Source: Lactiplantibacillus daowaiensis (GTDB lineage: Bacteria > Bacillota > Bacilli > Lactobacillales > Lactobacillaceae). From it: a DNA stretch of 64,000 nucleotides. Position 1 is the first letter of the stretch. The number at the start of each line of letters is the position of its first letter. Below, piece after piece: positions 59,683 through 64,000 of the stretch. The position numbers were made by a program, and so were the translations under genes. The stretch covers positions 86,082-150,081 of the forward strand of contig NZ_BJDJ01000004.1 of NCBI RefSeq assembly GCF_005405085.1, read 5' to 3'. The notes below the pieces were generated by a model, which was given only the letters and a program-made list of their open reading frames with translations, searched no databases and was not told where the DNA came from.

Positions 59683-61647
59683 ATGGATATCCGCGACCTT
59701 TTATTAAAAGACGTCATGATCATGGATATGAAAGCCACGACCAAGGACGCTGCGATTGATGAATTAGTTCATAAATATGCCGAACAAGGTGTCATTAATG
59801 ACGAAGCCTTATACAAGCAAGACATCATCAAACGTGAAGCTGAATCAACAACGGGGATCGGTGATGGGATCGCAATGCCCCACGCCAAAGATAAAGCCGT
59901 TCAACGCGCAACCGTTATGTTTGCCAAAAGTAAAGCTGGGGTTGATTTTAACGCCTTAGATGGCCAACCAGTTCATTTATTCTTTATGATTGCGGCACCT
60001 GAAGGGGCAAACAACACCCACTTGGCTGCCCTCGCTGCTTTATCAAGTCTCTTAATTGATCCTGACTTAGTTGCGAAATTAAAAGAAGCGCAAACACCAG
60101 AAGATGTCCAACAACTCTTCGCCGATGCCCAAGCGGCTAAGGAAGCCAAAGACGCTAAAGATGCGGCAGCTAAAGCTGAAAAAGCCGCTGCCCAAGCTAG
60201 CGCCCCTGCCGCTGAAAAACGCCCTTACATTGTTGGGGTAACGGCTTGTCCTAACGGGATTGCCCATACGTATATGGCCGAAGCCGCTTTAATCAAACAA
60301 GCAGAGGCAATGGGTGTTGATATTAAAATCGAAACTAACGGTTCTGAAGGGGTCAAACATTTATTGACCGCTGATGAAATCGCCCGTGCTGATGGCGTCG
60401 TCATCGCCGCTGATAAGAAAGTTAAAATGGCACGGTTTGATGGCAAGCATCTTGTTAACCGCCCAGTTACCGATGGGATCAACAAGTCAGAAGAACTTTT
60501 GAATGAAGCCTTAAGTGGCAAAGCGCCGGTTTACCATGATGCCGATGGTGGTGCGAGCGATGCTGATGAAGGCGGCAGTGCTAATGGCGGTGTTTGGAGT
60601 GAAATCTACAAAGATTTAATGAACGGGATTTCACACATGTTACCATTCGTCGTTGGTGGTGGGATCTTAATGGCCCTCTCCTTCGTTATCGAACAATTTG
60701 CTGGTGACAAGAGTTTAGCTTTTACCTTCTTCAACCAAGCTGGGAATATGGCCTTTGCCTTCATGGTACCGGTCTTAGCAGCTTACATCGCCGAATCAAT
60801 TGGTGATCGGCCAGCCTTGATGCCTGGATTCGTTGGTGGGTTCATGGCAACCGTTTATACCGGTGCTTATGGTGGTGCTTATACCGCTTCAATCGCCGCT
60901 AATGCTAAGAGCCCTGCTGGTTTCTTAGGTGGGTTAGTTGCTGGTTTCTTAGCTGGTTATATCACTGTTTGGATGAAGAAATGGACTAAGAACATGCCAC
61001 AATCCCTTGAAGGGATGAAGCCAATGTTGATTTACCCAATCTTAGGGTTATTGATCGTTGCCGCTTTGATGTTCTTCATTGTTAACCCGATCTTCTCAGT
61101 TATTAACCAATGGATTACCCACTTCTTAAACTCAATGGGTACTGGTAATGCCGTCTTACTCGGGTTAGTCCTCGGTGGGATGATGTCAATCGATATGGGT
61201 GGTCCTTTCAACAAGGCCGCTTACGTCTTTGCGACTGGTGCCTTTACCGCAACTCATGATGGGAACTTAATGGCCGCCGTTATGGCTGGTGGGATGGTAC
61301 CACCATTGGCAACTGCGATTGCAACTGCCTTTTGGCCAAAGAAATTTACTGATGACGAACGTAAAGCTGGGATTTCTAACTGGTTACTTGGGATTTCCTT
61401 CATCACTGAAGGTGCGATTCCATTCGCCACTGCTGATCCATTACACGTCATTGGTTCAAGTGTGATTGGCGCTGCCATTGCTGGTGGCTTGACCCAATTA
61501 TGGAACGTTTCAGTGCCTGCACCTCATGGTGGGTTATGGGTTGCCCTTTTAGCCACTAACATCTGGGGTTACGTTGCCGCTACCGTTATTGGTGCCGTCA
61601 TTGCTGGGGTGATCTTAGGTATTTGGAAACCCGCTAAACAAGCTTAA
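59683..61647 (+). CDS. fruA: FruA, fructose PTS EIIABC permease
   Basis: A 654-residue transporter that imports and phosphorylates fructose at C1. The EIIA domain (1-150) has the phosphorylated His67 in GIAMPHAKD. An Ala/Lys-rich linker (151-178) follows. The EIIB domain has Cys189 in GVTACPNGIAHTYMA. The EIIC membrane domain (about 305-654) ends with PHGGLWV. It follows fruK by 35 bases. Strong codon bias suggests high expression. Confidence 0.98.
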   Translation: MDIRDLLLKDVMIMDMKATTKDAAIDELVHKYAEQGVINDEALYKQDIIKREAESTTGIGDGIAMPHAKDKAVQRATVMFAKSKAGVDFNALDGQPVHLFFMIAAPEGANNTHLAALAALSSLLIDPDLVAKLKEAQTPEDVQQLFADAQAAKEAKDAKDAAAKAEKAAAQASAPAAEKRPYIVGVTACPNGIAHTYMAEAALIKQAEAMGVDIKIETNGSEGVKHLLTADEIARADGVVIAADKKVKMARFDGKHLVNRPVTDGINKSEELLNEALSGKAPVYHDADGGASDADEGGSANGGVWSEIYKDLMNGISHMLPFVVGGGILMALSFVIEQFAGDKSLAFTFFNQAGNMAFAFMVPVLAAYIAESIGDRPALMPGFVGGFMATVYTGAYGGAYTASIAANAKSPAGFLGGLVAGFLAGYITVWMKKWTKNMPQSLEGMKPMLIYPILGLLIVAALMFFIVNPIFSVINQWITHFLNSMGTGNAVLLGLVLGGMMSIDMGGPFNKAAYVFATGAFTATHDGNLMAAVMAGGMVPPLATAIATAFWPKKFTDDERKAGISNWLLGISFITEGAIPFATADPLHVIGSSVIGAAIAGGLTQLWNVSVPAPHGGLWVALLATNIWGYVAATVIGAVIAGVILGIWKPAKQA

Positions 61648-61664
61648 TCATTCATGATTGATTT

Positions 61665-61701
61665 TAAAAAACTGACTATCTGCTGATAGCCAGTTTTTTT
61701 A
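61665..61701 (+). terminator. fruA terminator
   Basis: AAAACTGACTATC-TGCT-GATAGCCAGTTTT stem (one mismatch), followed by T7. Confidence 0.9.
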
Positions 61702-61839
61702 TGCGCCAGTATCCGTAAATCGGTTAGCCTTTTGTGTACAATTATCACCCAGCCAATTTAATTTGGATAAATAACTATCCAACCCCCTAAACAAACGGGT
61801 ATAATAACGGTATTACTTGGAAGAAATGAGACGATTTTT

Positions 61840-63162
61840 GTGAAATTTAACTTTCATCATTTAGCCGTGTTGGTCGCTGTGGGGAGCGCCCTTTTACTAG
61901 CTGGCTGTCATCAAACCAATCACGCTACTGCCAATCAGGTCAAGACGCGCCAATTAACTGCGATGGTCATTAGTGATGACCACGTGATCGCCCCCAGTTT
62001 GCATGATAATGGCAGCGCTTTTAAGAGTTATGCCGCCAGTGATGCGGGGGCTGACTTAACTTATAGTGCCACGATTTTTAAGGCGTTTATTGCGACTGCA
62101 TTACACAAAAAGCCTGATGTCGTGCTTATTAGTGGTGATATCACCAACAATGGCGAAAAAGCCAGTCATCAATACGTCGCCAAACAATTAAAGCGACTCA
62201 CTAAAGCGCATATTCGCGTCTACGTCGTCCCAGGAAATCATGATATTAACAATCCGCTGACCCGTCGTTTCAAAGGTAAAAAGCAATATATCACGAGTGC
62301 TGTCACACCCAATGAATTCAAAACGATCTATGCTAAAGCTGGCTACAATGCCGCGGTACAACATGATAGTAGTTCACTCAGTTATCTCGTCAAACCTAGT
62401 GCCAAAACCTGGTTTTTAATGCTCGATTCTGCGATTTATAAGGGCAACTACCAACAAGGCAGCTCAACGGTTGGTGGCGGCTTTACTGATGGCACCCTCG
62501 ATTGGATCGCCAAAATTGGTCGTGAAGCGAAGAAGCAACATGCCACCTTAATCCCAGTTCTGCACCACAATATTATGGACCATACCATGATTCACCAAAA
62601 TTACACGATCGGTTATGCCGATCAGGTCCGCCAAGTTTTCAGTAAGGCTAACTTGAAATTAACCCTCAGTGGGCATATTCATGCGCAAAGCATCAAACAT
62701 AAGACCGTTGATGGCACAAAGCTAACGGATATTGCTAGTGGTGCTTTAATCTTAGGCGAGCATTATTATGGCACCTTAAAAATCGACCAACAGACTGGGC
62801 AGGCCACTTACCATGCGACACCGTTAAACGTGGCCAACTACATTAAAGCCAATCGCGGTGATGCGGCCGCCAAAGCTTACCAAAAGTATGACCATGACGT
62901 ACTTTATGCCGCTGGCTATAATGCCGCGCTCAGCCAACTCTATGAAGATCGGTCAGAAACCCACTATAGCCCCAAAGAAATTAAACGTTTAGCCAGTGGC
63001 ATGGGAGAAGCCAACATTGCCATGTTCCGTGGCACCCCGGTCAAGGAAACGGCTAGCGTTAAAGCTTGGGAGCAGATGCCAAAAAACACACGCCTACGCG
63101 CCTTTATTTTGCAAACTAAAACCTTAAGTGGCAATTTAACTTGGCAAGGCGCTACCCGATAA
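61840..63162 (+). CDS. Lipoprotein metallophosphoesterase (calcineurin-like)
   Basis: A 440-residue membrane-anchored phosphoesterase. The lipobox LAGC gives the modified Cys23. Metal motifs run in order: SDDH near 46, SGDITNNGEK near 105, VPGNHDIN near 135, the His in VLHHNIMDH, and SGHIHAQ near 280. A C-terminal helical extension of about 130 residues is unassigned. Substrate unknown. Faces the cell exterior. The GTG start has only a weak GGAAGAAATGAG upstream. Confidence 0.88.
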   Translation: MKFNFHHLAVLVAVGSALLLAGCHQTNHATANQVKTRQLTAMVISDDHVIAPSLHDNGSAFKSYAASDAGADLTYSATIFKAFIATALHKKPDVVLISGDITNNGEKASHQYVAKQLKRLTKAHIRVYVVPGNHDINNPLTRRFKGKKQYITSAVTPNEFKTIYAKAGYNAAVQHDSSSLSYLVKPSAKTWFLMLDSAIYKGNYQQGSSTVGGGFTDGTLDWIAKIGREAKKQHATLIPVLHHNIMDHTMIHQNYTIGYADQVRQVFSKANLKLTLSGHIHAQSIKHKTVDGTKLTDIASGALILGEHYYGTLKIDQQTGQATYHATPLNVANYIKANRGDAAAKAYQKYDHDVLYAAGYNAALSQLYEDRSETHYSPKEIKRLASGMGEANIAMFRGTPVKETASVKAWEQMPKNTRLRAFILQTKTLSGNLTWQGATR

Positions 63163-63184
63163 ACTGTCATGATTGTATGACACA

Positions 63185-63224
63185 ACACCCCGGTTAAGCC
63201 ATTGCGACTTAACCGGGGTGTTTT
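63185..63224. terminator. Bidirectional terminator after the phosphoesterase
   Basis: ACACCCCGGTTAAG/CTTAACCGGGGTGT stem with a T4 run on the plus strand. A very stable hairpin. Confidence 0.88.
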
Positions 63225-63252
63225 AATTCATTTAATTGTTATGACCAGCCAT

Positions 63253-63717
63253 TTATTTAACCAGTCGCATCGTGACAGTTCGTACTAAATTACGACCATC
63301 ATAATTGACGATTAAATGCGACTTAGCCCGCTTAGCCAAGGTCACACTCGTATGCGACCAACCACTTGTCTTATTTTTAAACGTGGTATAGCCATGCTTT
63401 GTTAATTGTCGATTCACCGTAAATGTGTGCCCGGCAACTAAGTGTTGACTTAAAGTTAACTTGGCTTTGGGTTTTGACAATGCCTTTAAGGCTGCCGCTT
63501 TGGTCTGACCGCTACCGACTCGCCAAGTCTTAGTCGTCAACTTTTGGGCATAATACGCATTCGTAACTGTATCATAACCGACCCAACGGCCGCGTAACGC
63601 TTTAGGTATTGACGTCGCAGTTTTTTGACTAGCTTGAATCGTCGTACTTGATGTTAAGGTCATTAGCCCTAAACTTGCAACTACCAAGCAACAACTTGCT
63701 TTTAATTTAGGTGCCAT
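63253..63717 (-). CDS. Small secreted protein of unknown function
   Basis: 154 residues. A signal peptide ends in IQAS (about residue 30). A basic mature domain has IPKALRGRWVGYD, which recalls short lactobacillar extracellular proteins that often precede wall-binding repeats. There is no anchor or repeat here. The ribosome site is TTTGGAGGAATT. Function unknown. Confidence 0.7.
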   Translation of the reverse strand: MAPKLKASCCLVVASLGLMTLTSSTTIQASQKTATSIPKALRGRWVGYDTVTNAYYAQKLTTKTWRVGSGQTKAAALKALSKPKAKLTLSQHLVAGHTFTVNRQLTKHGYTTFKNKTSGWSHTSVTLAKRAKSHLIVNYDGRNLVRTVTMRLVK

Positions 63718-63802
63718 TTTAATTCCTCCAAAGTGATCATTATTAATTTTAATCGCCTACCACTAGTCTAATCGTTTCCCCCAACCATCGCAACTTGATG
63801 CA

Positions 63803-63852
63803 CACAAAAAAGCCGCACCCCCGGCTAATCGAAATCAGCTAGAGGTGCGGTT
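63803..63852. terminator. Hairpin near right edge, probable terminator
   Basis: CCGCACC...GGTGCGG stem with an inner GCTAAT/ATCAGC pairing. On the minus strand a T6 run follows, so it would stop transcripts entering from the right. Confidence 0.7.
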
Positions 63853-63940
63853 ACGTTGTGGTTATATCGGTCAGCCAAAACGATCCTTATCAGCATCTTT
63901 TTGTGCAAAACTTATATAACAACTAGGGTCCGTCTTAAAA

Positions 63941-64000
63941 CTACTTAAGTAAGATGCAAATTGAGGCAATGTAGACCGTAGCCAGATAAACATGAGCGAG
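63941..64000 (-). CDS. C-terminal end of a probable transposase (partial, runs off window)
   Basis: From base 64000 leftward, 19 codons then TAG: LAHVYLATVYIASICILLK. Short hydrophobic ends of the form LA-x-x-IA-x-x-ILL are typical of IS5-type transposases. If correct, an insertion-sequence end should lie between about 63855 and 63940. Only the last 19 residues are visible, so this is a guess from pattern. Confidence 0.35.
   Translation of the reverse strand, partial: LAHVYLATVYIASICILLK

Overview
The window looks like chromosome of a lactobacillus of the Lactiplantibacillus plantarum group. Pointers are the dlt cassette led by a DltE (PbpX2)-type esterase gene and dltX, a WxL/DUF916 cell-surface cluster, a D-lactate dehydrogenase, a mevalonate-pathway HMG-CoA synthase, a DNA polymerase III PolC, CIRCE/HrcA heat-shock control and a fruR-fruK-fruA operon. 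Several proteins differ in length from what I remember of L. plantarum WCFS1 (for example InfB and DltE), so I would call it a close relative rather than that strain. Species assignment is inference from gene content.

Layout. 1-1.6 kb: left-edge part of a WxL surface-protein cluster (minus strand). 1.8-7.8 kb: dlt operon for D-alanylation of teichoic acids, read right to left as leader ORF, dltE, dltX, dltA, dltB, dltC, dltD. 8-12.9 kb: heat-shock genes hrcA-grpE-dnaK behind a promoter flanked by two CIRCE operators, with dnaJ separated by a terminator. 13-17 kb: truB-ribF-acetolactate decarboxylase, then an NmrA-type oxidoreductase with an Rrf2 regulator. 17.2-35.2 kb: a long block of minus-strand information-processing and envelope genes: rimP-nusA-rnpM-ylxQ-infB-rbfA, polC, uppS-cdsA-rseP-proS, pyrH-frr and rpsB-tsf. 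35.3-42.7 kb: a HAD phosphatase, a heterodimeric ABC exporter, ldhD, a tRNA methyltransferase/GIY-YIG pair and plsC. 42.7-50 kb: yneF, ynzC and divergent lexA, AlkD-type glycosylase, GH25 lysozyme, mvaS, tRNA-Ser(CGA), a solitary EIIA protein and small unknowns. 50-57.8 kb: rnz-SDR-lapA-recJ-apt, two unknown surface-type genes and obgE. 57.9-61.7 kb: the fructose operon. 61.8-64 kb: a lipoprotein phosphoesterase, a small secreted protein and the apparent tail of a transposase at the right edge.

How it fits together. Most of the window is conserved core. It holds the cell-wall charge machinery (dlt), undecaprenyl-phosphate and phospholipid precursors (uppS, cdsA, plsC), translation and transcription factors, DNA replication and repair (polC, recJ, lexA, alkD) and sugar uptake (fruA/K). 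The most interesting signals are regulatory. They include a structured rpsB leader and promoter-then-hairpin leaders in front of rimP-nusA and polC. There are also a pair of 19-bp dyads around an Rrf2-linked promoter, a five-copy 10-bp-phased repeat at the fruR promoter, and a well-translated-looking leader ORF at the head of dlt. I found no prophage, CRISPR array, restriction system or clearly new multi-gene defence system. No stretch over 300 bases lacks a gene.
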